Shown piece after piece: positions 13,638-26,300 of a DNA stretch of 64,000 bases. The number at the start of each line of letters is the position of its first letter. Position 1 is the stretch's first letter. Location of the stretch: positions 1,514,762-1,578,761 of the forward strand of contig NC_047064.1 in NCBI RefSeq assembly GCF_902459465.1, read 5' to 3'. The stretch is from Asterias rubens (lineage: Eukaryota; Echinodermata; Asteroidea; Forcipulatida; Asteriidae). Below the pieces are notes generated by a model. The model ran no database searches, had not been told where the DNA came from, and saw only the letters and a list, made by a program, of their open reading frames with translations. A program made the translations under genes and the position numbers.

Positions 13638-13762
13638 TTGGTGGTCTAGTTGGTAAGACACTGCTCTAGAATTGCAAAGGTCGTGGGTTCAAATCCCACC
13701 TGAGTAATATGCCTGTGATTTTTGTTCACAGAGTATACAGTGCTGACACGCATCAGTGGAAG
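13638..13762 (+). mobile_element. tRNA-derived SINE, type 1
   Basis: The head resembles a tRNA with A-box-like tggtctagttggtaagacac and B-box gggttcaaatccc. The body is gagtaatatgcctgtgattt and ttcacagagtatacagtgct. The acceptor stem does not pair as a tRNA, so it is a SINE rather than a gene. Confidence 0.65.
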
Positions 13763-14045
13763 TGTCGTGTCCGAGTGGTTAAGAGCACCGAATTCAAACT
13801 CTGGTGTTTCTGATCAGCAGAGTGTGGGTTTGAATCCCCAGCCGTGACACTTTACCATTGCTTCCTCCTTCGGATGGGACGTAAAGCCGTTGGTCCCATG
13901 TGTTGTGTAACACATGTAAAAGAACCCAGTGCACTTACCGAAAAGAGAAGGGGTTGGCCCCAGTGTTCCTGGTTGTGGCTGCTTCATGCGCCGTAGCACC
14001 TTGTAAACCCTTATAAGTGCTACATTATTGGGTCTCAGAATCCAT
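13763..14045 (+). mobile_element. tRNA-Leu-derived SINE, type 2
   Basis: The head gtgtccgagtggttaagagc with CAA in the anticodon position, a long variable arm and B-box gggtttgaatcccc resembles tRNA-Leu. The body has ttcggatgggacgtaaagcc and gttggtcccatgtgt, a block I recall as a conserved central domain in several invertebrate SINE families, and ends gcaccttgtaaacccttata. Confidence 0.65.
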
Positions 14046-14239
14046 CACTGCAATAACCTATCTTTCTGAAAGTTTGTATACACTCAGCGTCTTTAATAAC
14101 CTTGTTTGGTAGATACATGGTGTACGTGCGCTATTATAAGACTTTGATTATATTATATTATATGGGTAAAACAAAAAATTCATCTTTATCCCTGATGCCA
14201 TCTACTAAATATCCATCTATTCTTCTTTCTTTACCCCAG

Positions 14240-14317
14240 GAAGAATGTTGAGAAGAGAGCCCTCCTTGATCATCTTGATGCAGCTTTCTTGGCCGTTGAT
14301 GAGATCGTTGATGGCGG
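14240..14317 (+). CDS. COPZ: COPZ internal exon a
   Basis: Starts in phase 2 (one base completes an Arg codon), then reads [16 protein letters not shown] and [10 protein letters not shown], and ends in phase 2 at a gtgagt donor. This block corresponds to the helix after the longin-like core of zeta-COP. Confidence 0.93.
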
Positions 14318-17300
14318 GTGAGTTCATAAAATCAAATTTGACATAATAATAATAACAAGGAATTGTCAAAAGTACCTTTCCCAAGGATAGAAAGCACATA
14401 CAAGAAAGAAAAACTTAATGGTTTAAGAGGTCAGTTTTAAAGTTCTTTCTAGACTGAGAAATGGAGATGGAGTTCCTGAGTTGTTGTGGCAGATCATTCT
14501 AGAGCTTTGGACCCGACGAAGAAAAGGACATTTCCACAGCATGCTTTTTTACATCACACTGTGACTTTCAAACAATTTTCCCGCCAGTTGCTTCACTTCA
14601 TCTCGTAAAATTGCATTGTTGTGTACATAATGTGTACAATTGTCCATGTTCATTAAAAGGGTTTGTTCCCTTTTTTTCGATCAAATTTTTCCCCATGACA
14701 TAAATTCCTACTCACTGCGAATGATATGTAATATAATTTACCTCTAGAAGTTAAAGTCAAGTTTTTTTAGAAAAAAAAAGTGAAAAAAAAGTGAAAATGA
14801 GTCATCAAATAGCCCGTCTTTAAGAACTGTTTAAGAAATTTGCTGATAAATTTTGTTTGTATTTGCTTTTTTGCATTAGGATCATTCTAGAGTCGGACTA
14901 CAGCAATGTTGTACAGAGGATTGCTGTTAGAGGGGACGACATTCCAATTAATGAACAGACAGTTGCTCAGGTATTTTTATTTTCTTTTTTATTTGAGTTT
15001 TTCCCAGACCTCCATGAAACACATTCAATTAACGTTCAATTTACATCAGGGATCAGGGTCAAATTTCATAAAGCCGTTTAGCAGAAAATGCTGCTTGATT
15101 TCGCTAAGCAAAAAATTAGTGGGGTGCCAGTCGCAACAATGTTAACTTAACGGATTTTGGCTGGTATTCTGTTTTTTTGCTAAGAAATATTTTCATGTGC
15201 TTAGCAAGTTTATGTGCTAATAATAGGCTTTATGAAATAGGGCCCTGGGGTGGATTTCACAAAGGTAGTCCTAACTTAGGACTAATCCTAGGCAATGCTA
15301 AGAGATAGGACCAGTCCTCAGTTAGGATGAGTTACTGGTACTAACTTAGGACTGGTCCTATCTCTTAGCATTGCTAAGTGGTTTCTATCCCTGCCTTTTC
15401 GAATCCCACGTCAGACCAGGAGCCTTGCATGTGGATCGGGTTTTCAGTTACTCCCTGAGAAAGCGGTTACATTACTGTTAACTCTACCACCCATGTGGGC
15501 CTGACTTCTTTTTATAGTCAGCTCCATGTAGTCTCGTTTTGTTTCTTTAAATAGTGCCCTGTTTGACAAAGTCACACGTTTGGCAACATGTCACACGATG
15601 ACCCGAAAACACGGAATGACCCTTGCATAGTTGTGCATTTCATTTTGTCAAACTACATAGTTCTACATTTGTTGCATGTTGTTCATTCCATGCAAGGTTG
15701 GTTTGGCAGAAGGATCCTGTGAAAAAACGTCTATTCAAGTATTAAATCTTTAAAACCTAGGCAGAACTAAAGGTGGTTTATAGAGTATTTGGTCAACCTT
15801 CCTCGGATCAGCGGAATTCACCTTTTTTTATAATCTCATTTGTGCCATTCAAACTTGAAAAAACACTGGAATTTTGATAGTTTCATCTATTTTGGTGAAG
15901 TTACAATTGCATGCCTGGTTATGCTTCAGTTACATTTTTAACCACAAACATGAAGCACAGATTCCTCCAGGGTTGTTTTATCGTGTCTGAAAATAACTAG
16001 GTTTGAATGATTGACCTCAAAATGCAAGCTCTGAATGTTTTTTATTTTATCTCCTTTAACATGTGAGTATTGGCAAAAACAGTTTCTATTTTCAGACGTG
16101 TTGTTTTCCATCCATAATAAACCTAAAATCTGGATTCCACATTTTGAAGTAAAACTGTGAAAACACCACTTGTTTTTTCATTGGCACTTAAACAAATATA
16201 TAGACAGAACAATTTGTTATTTTTATGGAGATGATATTATGCTCCAGGCAAATTACTTGATCCAAGTGATCGATTATAAAACAACATGACATCATAATAC
16301 TAGATACATGTAATGACCTCTTATTTTGACCTTCAAGTTTTCTCAATAGAAAAAGGGAAAATGTCAAATTCAATTTTGTGATTTACTCATTTTCCGAAAG
16401 ATTGAGTCCTCGTGTGAATGGGGAAAAATTACAAGTCTTGCGTTAAAATGGTGTAAATTGCCATTGCAGGCCAGATACTTCAAGGAGGCAACAAAGGCGA
16501 TCGCTTCCATGCCCCATGGTCATTGTCTTGGTGCACTTGAAATGTTGCAGTAGAAGTTTCCAATTTCCTCAAAGGGTGCCCTTTACGAAAGAAAAAAATG
16601 CCGTTGTGCTCTTGCCTTTTCAAAAATGAAGCACACATGCCTGCATTGTAATAAATACCCTTCCAGTGCATTATTTTTTAACATCCAAAACGGGTCTTTT
16701 CAGCATTCCAGTTGTAGCTACTGCCGAAGCCTGCAGTTCGGACATGGCCTAACAAATCACTCAAATGGAAAATGAGAAATAAGAATTAGCTGTTGCAAAC
16801 AACTGTAACCCACCAAAGTATAAATGCAAAAAACAGTTAATGGCCTGATGTTTGGACCCTGGCTCAAATTTCCTTCATCAAATGGAAATATAAGAGTAAG
16901 ACTGCTCAGCTCAGTGTGTAGCTTTGTCATAATGGTTGTCGATCTTCTTTGAAGACGGCAGACAATTTTTTTTTGACCCTACCACATTCCTGGTTAAGTG
17001 TGCTTCGTTGCAACAACTCCTTTATAAAGAACTTTGGTCACTTGATAATGAATATAACCTTTTTTTTTTTACACACACTTTTAATTAGATTATAAATTAG
17101 TTGAAATTCCCCCCTGGCATGGGAATAGCAAAGGTGAGGTTTTTCTAGGTCAGTGAGGAGGGAAACGGATAGATGATATGGCTTTTTTTAAGGGTTGCTT
17201 TAAGAAGGTGACGGGAAAACAGAAGGGATACGGGTCAAGCTGATGCTGTATGCACACTCCCTGCTCGCGATCGTGCCCCCCCCCCCCCCCCCCCCACAAA

Positions 17301-20300
17301 AAAACTAGTTAGCCTGGGAGGAGAACAAATTGTGCAAACTGTGGCAGTTTGAACAAAAACATATTTTTTGTCTGCGTGTGGTCGGGGGATACATCGCAGG
17401 TCAACTTCAAGTCATGGCTAAGGGAGTTTTGTTGGTGTGAGGGCGGTAGAACAACATATTTTATGGAGAGGTCGTCTTATGTTGCACCCTAGAGGGACTT
17501 TTACATGTACCCCTAGAAGTAATTTTGTAAGATGGGTTAGGAGTAGATTTTGGAGCCACAAACGAAAAATCTTTTAAAAGGGAGCTAACTTTTGAGAGGC
17601 CATTGAGAAAATATGGTTTTCATGTAATTTGTTGTGTTTTATGCACTGGATGATGAGCTTCTAATTAAAGCAGCTTATTAATTACTAACGAGCCAGTTTC
17701 TCTTCAAGTATGCCCAGTGATTTGTTTTTTATATGAACAGAAATTTACTGTCAACTTACCGCAACCCTGATGTAAAATTTACAGGTCGAAAGATATAATT
17801 TTCCTGTACAAATTTCAGCTTCATTAGTTGTTTATTTTTTGAGAAAAAATGAAAATCACAGAGCAATGTTTCAGGATAGTCGCCTAAAAACCAGTACTGG
17901 TATATGGTTGTACATGCTAAAATAATGTTTGTCTCATTGAGATGAAAAATGTACCCAAACCCTTGAGTAATAATTCCAACTAATACGTGGTTTAATAGAT
18001 AATAATTTTTGCATCGGGATAAAGAATACAATTTGGCTTTTACCCTTACAACGATGTATATTAAGCACTGGATACTCAGTACTTTCCTGAGTTCTGTGAA
18101 AAAAAACCGCGGTTTTCACAACACCTTAAACTGGTTGATGTTTTTCACCTCACCAACATGAAGACAAACATGGCATTACAGACGGTCTACCGGTAAGCCT
18201 GGCTTCCCTCAAGATCCATGGTCAATGCATCGCTAGCACACAAATTAAAAGAGATAATATTTGTCTTGGAATATTAAACACTCGGTAACCACCAACCTGC
18301 GGTTGGGACAGACCATCGCTAAAGTAAGTCATAAACTCGCCCCTAATTGAATAACCTGCTTAAACAAGTCTGGCAACACCTTTCTCCATCACCCCCTTTT
18401 TACTCTCACTGTCACTGAATCCAGCAAAACAGATAAAGGGTCTTATTTACTGCCCCGTTCATCCTTAGATTCGGGAAGAACATTTTGGAGAAAAATCCAG
18501 ACGTAAATTTTGTCGAGCGGAGGGATTTGGGCGGTTATTAGGCTCCCTCAGCAAGAACAAAAAGAGGGGGCTGAATTAGCTTTTTGGGGGTATGGAGGAT
18601 GCAGCTTGTAGTGCTCCAAGCTGGTTATGTTTATGGCTTAATACCTCTTCGTCCGTTCCAAATGCTCCTGATTTGGCGTTCAGGAGCCCCGACATCTGCT
18701 TGTTATTTTAACGTAGGGTCGTACACCCAGGAGAGGAACAGATTGTTACAGTGTGATACCTGGGTTTTCATGGGGAACGGGGAAAGACCTTAGCAGCAGC
18801 AAAAGGAAACGAGAGAGACGTGAATTTGCAGCTGCAGATTTCAACCGATTTAATTTTCTTGCTTTTAAAGTTTCAGTGATCCATCTTTGCCTATTTAGCT
18901 GGATTTATCACCCCTTGGATGAAGCCCCTTTCTGTGCCTCTTGCCATATTTAGTCCACCCCCCCACACTAAACCCCCACTTCCCCTCTGCCCAAACTTAG
19001 CTAGTCGACCCTTTCATAGAATCCAGGCTACAATCTGATAACATCCACAATAAATCCAACTGTCTGTTAAATTTGTACCCACAATCTGCGGTTTATACCT
19101 TGTTCACTACTGAACCCAAGCGTGGTCACCACCAACCCCTATTTTAGGGTTACTGATGTATTTCTGTTCATTTGTAGAACATGTCATGCATGTACATGTA
19201 TTTGTATCCCTTGTAGTACTCGCACTGTGTACTCGTATACTACAGCCTTTTTTGTTATTCAAATAATAATTTTCACTCTTTGAGTCTTTTACGCTGAATT
19301 CGATTGGGCAGCTACGGCTATGGTATGGCTGTTGCTAAGGGTATTGCTAAGGACATCCTATATTTAAATTCATGATGATGAGCTGATCAAGTCATAGCCG
19401 TAGGCATAGCCGCTAATTCAGACATGGCCTAACATTGCAAACTTACTGCTCTTTGCTTTGTGCAACTTGCTGTTAGTATTCAGTTTTATCTTCTTAGCAT
19501 TTGGTAAAAAAAACTTATTCTTTAAAGACAGTAGACACTATTGGTAATTGTCAAAGACTAGTCTTCACAGTTGGTGTATCTCAACATATGCTTAAAATAA
19601 CAAACCTGTGAAAATTTGAGCTCAATCGGTCGTCGAATTTGCGAGATAATAATGAAAAAAGAAAAAACCCTTGTTTCACGAAGTTGTGTGCTTTCTGATG
19701 CTTGATTTCGAGACCTCAAATTCTAAACTTGAGGTCTCGAAATCAAATTCGTGGAAAATTACTTCTTTCTCGAAAACTACGTCCCTTCAGAGGGAGCTGT
19801 TTCTCACAATGTTTTATACCATCAACCTCTCCCCATTACTCATAATCAAGTAAGGTTTTATGATGATAATTATTTTGAGTAATTACCAATAGTGTCCACT
19901 GCCTTTAAGTGTTAACGTGTCATTGCTTAATGCTTACCAGTTTGGCTAATAGCTAAGCACACTTGGCATATATCCCTTTAGGCTCAATGAATATGGGTTT
20001 TCCTGGTGACTGACCTGTGATTGACCTTGATACCCTTTAAAATGTTCCAAACACATTCACCAGTTCACAGGAAAACGAAACAGCCCCTGCAAGAAGTTAA
20101 CGTTACATGCAATGAGCCCATCACAAAACCATTTTCCAACTTACAAAAAGTTGAACGATGAACGGTTAAGCTGAACTTTTAAATTGTTACCACCAGGTAT
20201 ATTTGTTGTATTTCATAAAATACATACTGTTCAGAAATGATTGCAAACGATCTGCGATATCGTAAAAAGCAACAGCTTCATGTAACTTTTTCCCAGTTGC

Positions 20301-23300
20301 CTAAAGGACACCCTGGATTGATTGTAAAACGGTTCGGATGTGATTTACTTCAATCACAAACCCCCAACTCAAAATTTGTCCCGTTCGGGAAAACTGCTGA
20401 CAGTTGATCGGCTGCCTAACATTTATCAGTGTCAAAAAGACCAAGTGGCTGGGATTGCAAAAGCTTTCCCCATTCCTCCCACAGGAATGACATAATTTAT
20501 TCCGTGGAGATTTTGACACAAATACAAATCCATAAATAAGTTTTGTTTCTTGAGGGTCATTTTAAACTGATTAGATGAAATCAGAGTTAACGTCTGATTT
20601 CCATGTGGAATGCAAACTCAGACCGAAGTGTTGAGTGGGTAGGTCTTAAAGCTCACACCTTCAGGTGTGAAACGCTAATTGCAAAAAGGATGTCTACAAT
20701 TTGAAAAACTTGATAATTCTAACACCCTAGGTGTTGGGTTGTAAGCCTAAACGGAAGCCTTTATTGGATGTTTAATAGTGGCGAAGGTTATGGGCTTGCC
20801 CCCTGTGTTTTTTTACCTTATAAAAATCCCAACTTTATTAAATCATAATTGAGGTGTTGATTGAGGATGCATTGGAAGGTGTTAAGAGTACCTTATCGAA
20901 TTACAGCTTAACAAATCTAAAAATTGAAATTCTTTCATCATGTTTCAAGGGAACTACATGTGTAAGTATTCGGGAGAAAATTGCGTTAAAGTTAATTGGA
21001 TGTGGAAGTTGTGAAGTTTTCTTGTACAGAAAGGTGTGGGACTTTAATGAAATTAGACAGCGATGGGATTCTTAGCTAACACTTGTAAACTGGGAGGTGT
21101 TAAAGCTATAATTGAAGGTTATGGGCAATTGCCAACTCATGGATGTTTGTATTGTTCAGTGATAGTTTTTATAAAACACATAAAAAGCCTTAATAAAAGA
21201 AACTATAGTATGGTTTCGCTGCTTGAATAGATAGTATTTTGGGAGAACTAATTAATGATGGTAAAAAATAACAGTTCTTGAATTGTTGGAAAACTTTTAT
21301 TGTTGAAAAGCAAAATTAAAATCTTCTAGTTAAGCAATTTGGGTCAAACAAATAAACCATGTCTGTAGTATACAATATTATACTCTAACAATAGACATTG
21401 GTAAACGTCACCCACAAAGTTTTTTTTTCTGGGCCAGTTTGTTGGCATAAAATAAGATTAATGTGATAGTGTGAGCATCCTTGGTAGGTGCCAAAACACC
21501 AAATTGTTAATAAAACCGACATTTTGGTCAGCGCATCTGGAATTGTGACACGTTTATTGCTCCTAATGACATCGGAGTAGTCAGGGTCCCCTTGAAAACT
21601 CTCTACCTGTTTTTCCTCAGTGGTTAATGAAATAATTGACAAGGTGAACCATTGAAACCAGCCGCGGGGGTTTAGCTTGCGTTTTTGTCCAACCTATTTT
21701 GACCGGATGTTCGGAGTTCCTCAAAATGTGTGAAAATCTAATCCTAAGAGGATGTGCCAATAATGATCAGTGGAAATCCTGAATAGTCATCCATCTTGAT
21801 TGTCCAACAATGTCCGAAGTATGATTGGATTGAAGGCGGAGGTGTGAAGATGAAATTGGAGGATTGAACAGGTTGCGTTAATTGACGACACAGGTGTTTA
21901 CCAAATTGTCAGACAGATGTTCCCCCGACTCAAAACATGAGGAAAAACAGGACATTGTTTGATTTGACCCTTACATCGATGTGTTTTAAGCACTGTTTAC
22001 TCAATACTTTCCTGAGTTCTGTGAAAACAGATCCACAGGCAAATCACTCAGTTGGGATTCGCACCCACGACCTTTGCATTGCTATAGCAGGTGTCTAACC
22101 ACTAGACCACGGAGCTAGGCAGTTTGAATCCTATGTGTTATTAGGGGGCAAGCTGAGGAAAGCCTTTGAATGCGTGGCAAGCCAAGAGAAACTCTGAAGG
22201 CGTGGCACGCCCAGTGAAAGCTCTGAAGGCGTTTCAAGCCCAGGGAAACCTTTGAAGGTGTGGCAAGCCCAGGGAAAGCTTTGAAGGCGTGGCCAGTCCA
22301 GGGAAAGCTTTGAAGGCGTATCAAGCCCAAGGAAACCTTTGAAGGCGTGGCAAGCCCAGGGAAAGCTTTGAAGGCGTGGCCAGCCCAGGGAAAGCTTGAA
22401 GGCGTGGCCAGCCCAGGGAAAGCTTTGAAGGCGTGGCAAGCCCAGGGAAAGCTTGAAGGCGTGGCAAGCCCAGGGAAAGCTTTGAAGGTGTGGCCAGCCC
22501 AGGGAAAGCTTTGAAGGCGTTTCAAGCCCAGGGAAACCTTTGAAGGCGTGGCAAGCCCAGGGAAACCTTTGAAGGCGTGGCCAGCCCAGGGAAAGCTTTG
22601 AAGGCGTTTCAAGCCCAAGGAAACCTTTGAAGGCGTGGCAAGCCCAGGGAAAGCTTTGAAGGCGTGGCCAGCCCAGGGAAAGCTTTGAAGGCGTGGCCAG
22701 CCCAGGGAAAGCTTTGAAGGCGTGGCAAGCCCAGGGAAAGCTTTGAAGGCGTGGCAAGCCCAGGGAAAGCTTTGAAGGTGTGGCCAGCCCAGGGAAAGCT
22801 TTGAAGGCGTTTCAAGCCCAGGGAAACCTTTGAAGGCGTGGCAAGCCCAGGGAAACCTTTGAAGGCGTGGCCAGCCCAGGGAAAGCTTTGAAGGCGTTTC
22901 AAGCCCAGGGAAACCTTTGAAGGCGTGGCAAGCCCAGGGAAAGCTTTGATGGCGTTTCAAGCCCAGGGAAAGCCTTTGAAGGAGTGGTAATCCCAGGACA
23001 AGCGCTTTAAAGGTTGTGACCTCCAATTAATTCCAGTTCAGCATGTGATGGTCTCATGACTGTTATGTCTTAATCTCCATGGCAACACTGACTACATTTT
23101 TAATGAAAAACACAGGATCATTTACCAAGGACCCCACCCAAGTGTGTTTTTATAGGTATTCTTTTTGTAAAATAAAAACCACAAGGGGCAATTTGAGTCT
23201 GGTTTATTCATGTTTTCTCTGCGTTTATGAGCCACCTCATCCTGTTTTTTTGTGAGCTGGTCACCTGAAGTGGGAGAAACGGCTGTCACTTTTCCATGTG

Positions 23301-26300
23301 GGAACTTTGTTTTTCACTTCAAAAGGTGTGTTTTTTGTCTGAATGTAAATCTGTTCTCCATGGTGTGTTGAATCGAGACACCTGAGCTCAATTTCACTGC
23401 TCTTCTTGTTGCCGAATGATGTGCTTTCAGTCGCCAAATTTCTGCCCTAGCTGGGTAAGCGAAGAATGCCTAAAAGTGGAAAGCCTAAATTCCCTGCTAA
23501 CCTGTGAAATACGCTTGACGTAAGCGTGGAATTCCCTGCTTCCGCAATCGCTGATTCTTTGGTTACAGTATTAAGCAGAGCCATGAAGTTGGGCCCTGTT
23601 TATGAAATTTGTAAAAATGGTAAAAGTTGCAGGTGTTATTGGTTTGGCAATCAGTCTCGAGATCTGTGTCCACTTTCCGACTGTAGCTCAAGGGGTCAGA
23701 TATTACCAGTCTGGAAGTACTTACACCTTGATTGCGACCTTTTTGACTCCATAAGGGGAAACCCCTCTGGGGATGGAAATGGGGTAATGCCTTGCCTAAC
23801 CCCCTAAAGTGATTTTGTTTTTCGTTGATTCTGTTTTTCGTTGATTAACTCCTTTGGTAATACTTTCCTGAATCTATCAGAATCCATCAGCAAATGAAGT
23901 CTGCTTAGCAGCCAGTTGGATATGGGTTTCATTCATGGGCGTGGTCTGATTATGCGCTATCCCTGTTTGAAGCCCTGTAATAATAATAACAAATTCTTGT
24001 ATAGCGCATTTCACAATAAAACGTATCAATGCGCTTTACATTAGTCCTGTAACAAACCTTAGTACAAACCTTAGTGTCCTAAAGGGCATGTTTGCTTTAC
24101 TAAATGCTTAGCATCTGACGGTGTATCATGGCTGTGCAGTCAAGCACACTGGACGTAAGGTCTGGTGTTTTTAATCAGCAGAGTGTGGGTTCGAGTCCTG
24201 GTCTTAACACTTGTGTTCTTAAACAAGGGTTTTAATTAGTATTGCTTTGTCCTTTGGATGGGATGTCAAGCCATTGGTCCTGTGTGCTCTGTTTTATGCA
24301 TAACGGTACACTTATTGTTGAAAGGGGTTGCCCGTTGTTCCCGGTAGTGGCTGTTGTTCCCGGTAGTGGCTGTTGTTCCCGGTAGTGGCTGTTGAATGCG
24401 CTGCAGTACCTTTTTACAATGAAATTTCTTTTCTTCAGTTTTCTCAACAAGTACAGACCAACTACATGTAGCTGAAACTTTTACCAGTGAACTTTATTGT
24501 ATTTTTTAATTAATTTTGCCAATAAAAAAAAATAAAAATAAAGAAAAAGTTTAGTTAACAGTGACTGTATTAGGCATTTTATTAAAATAAATCATAATTT
24601 GATTTCTGGCTCCATCTTGGGTTCAGACTCAGGTTTTCATGGAGCTGAGGAGGGAGCCAATGAATCCCAGGTTTGTTAAACCTCTTGAAGGCAGTGGACA
24701 CTATTGGTAATTACTCAAAATAGTTTTCAGCATAAAACCTTAAGTTGGTAACGAGTAATGGGGAGAGGTTGATAAGTATAATACACTGTGAGAAATGGCT
24801 CCCTATGAAGTAGCATAGTTCTTTTGAGAAAGAAGTAATTTTCCACGAATTTGATTTTGAGACCTCAGATTTAGAATTTGAGGTCTCAAAATCAAGCATC
24901 TGAAAGCACACAACTGTGTGTGACAAGGGTGTTTTTTCTTTCATTATCATCTCGCAACTTTAACGACCATTGAGCTCAAATTTTCACAGGTTGGTTATTT
25001 GATGCATATGTTGAGATACACCAAGAGAGAAGACTGGTCTTTGACAATTATCAATAGTGTCCAGTGTCTTTAATGAAGAGTGTTCTCATGGAATGGATGG
25101 TATAGCCTGAAATAATAGGAACTTGAGGAACTAGTAGGAACTTTATTATTACAAAAGTTTGGTTTTGTTGGAACTGATATTTATATGAATTTTAATGAAG
25201 TTGCCACTTTTGGGATTGTATTCATTGTGTATATGTTCGCTTTGCAACCTTGCACTTTGTTCTTCTCTTGATAATATATTTCAATTGTTTTATCGGCAAA
25301 ATGTTATGTTATTTGTGCTAATGCTCATGACATTGTTTTTGTTTTATTCCTACTTTTGCACCTCGCACCATCAAACATTGTATCCACCCTACTGTGGCTA
25401 ATGCATGGTGGTATAGACCATATCGAACAAGTTACAAGTAAGTTACAAACGGAGTAATCCATTGTGTTTATAGGGATGTCAGACGGTAGACTAATCACAA
25501 CTTCTTCATCTCTTGCTTTTCCCCCCAACCTTTAGATAAATTCCCACAATTTTTGAAAACAAATTATTTGCAGTGTGTGCAATAATTATTAGGGACTTTT
25601 CATTTTCGACGACGGATGGTTCTGCGACGGTAAAGATGACATTTGGTGTCATCTGCGCATGCGTCTGCTTTGAGGACGGTCGTCCCTCAATTTCTACGAC
25701 AGTACTTGGGATGAATCTTCGTTGTGCTGAAAACGACAACGTTTAGCTGAACCGTCGTAGAACCATCCGTCGTCGAAAACGAAAAGTCCCTATTATGTAA
25801 TGTGCTACACCAATATTTGTGTTCAAACATTATTTCACTTAATAATAATAATAAAGACATGAAATGCACACATATCCACCCTGCTGGGTGTTCAAAGCGC
25901 ATTAAGAAACCAAAAACAAAAAGAACGAAAACAGAAACAACAAAATAAATCCTTGAAAGCCTGTGACATAAGGTTAGTTTTGAGAGAAGATTTAAATTTC
26001 GAAGACTTGACTCTTGATTGTCAAGTCAAACAAGCTTCAATCCGCACAAAGTAAATTCGGTTTTGGATTTCATCATTTAACAAGATTTTCTACAACGTTT
26101 TTATTTCAAACTTCAAACGTAGTTTCCATTTAGTTCCTTCAAAAAATTTCTATTTTCTGGTTCTGTGGTGGTTCAAAGTTTACACTTTCCCGTCCATATT
26201 AAAATAAATCGCATCTTTATTCCAATATTGCATGGTTAGGAAAACTATAAGGCGTTCTTCCTTAACTGTGGTCTGCTATCCAAAACGACAGTAAAAAAAC

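Larger units (their letters stand above)
1..14239. other. Probable 5' intron or upstream region of COPZ; no coding exon recognised
   Basis: I looked for exons that would encode the N-terminal half of coatomer zeta, ending in phase 2 to match the exon at 14240, and found none. The interval is therefore probably intron, with the 5' exons upstream of the window. What can be seen is repeats: hairpin elements, tRNA-derived SINE copies, a 17-bp minisatellite and homopolymer runs, each listed separately. The remaining sequence is AT-rich and shows no recognisable gene. Confidence 0.5.

Noticed and set aside
13638-13715. Apparent tRNA gene with A and B boxes
   Set aside because: The acceptor stem does not pair, the body continues into a SINE tail, and related copies elsewhere share that tail.
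22115-23026. 303-codon minus-strand ORF across the minisatellite
   Set aside because: It is a by-product of a stop-free 29-bp tandem unit that shifts frame each repeat. There is no signal, domain or start context.
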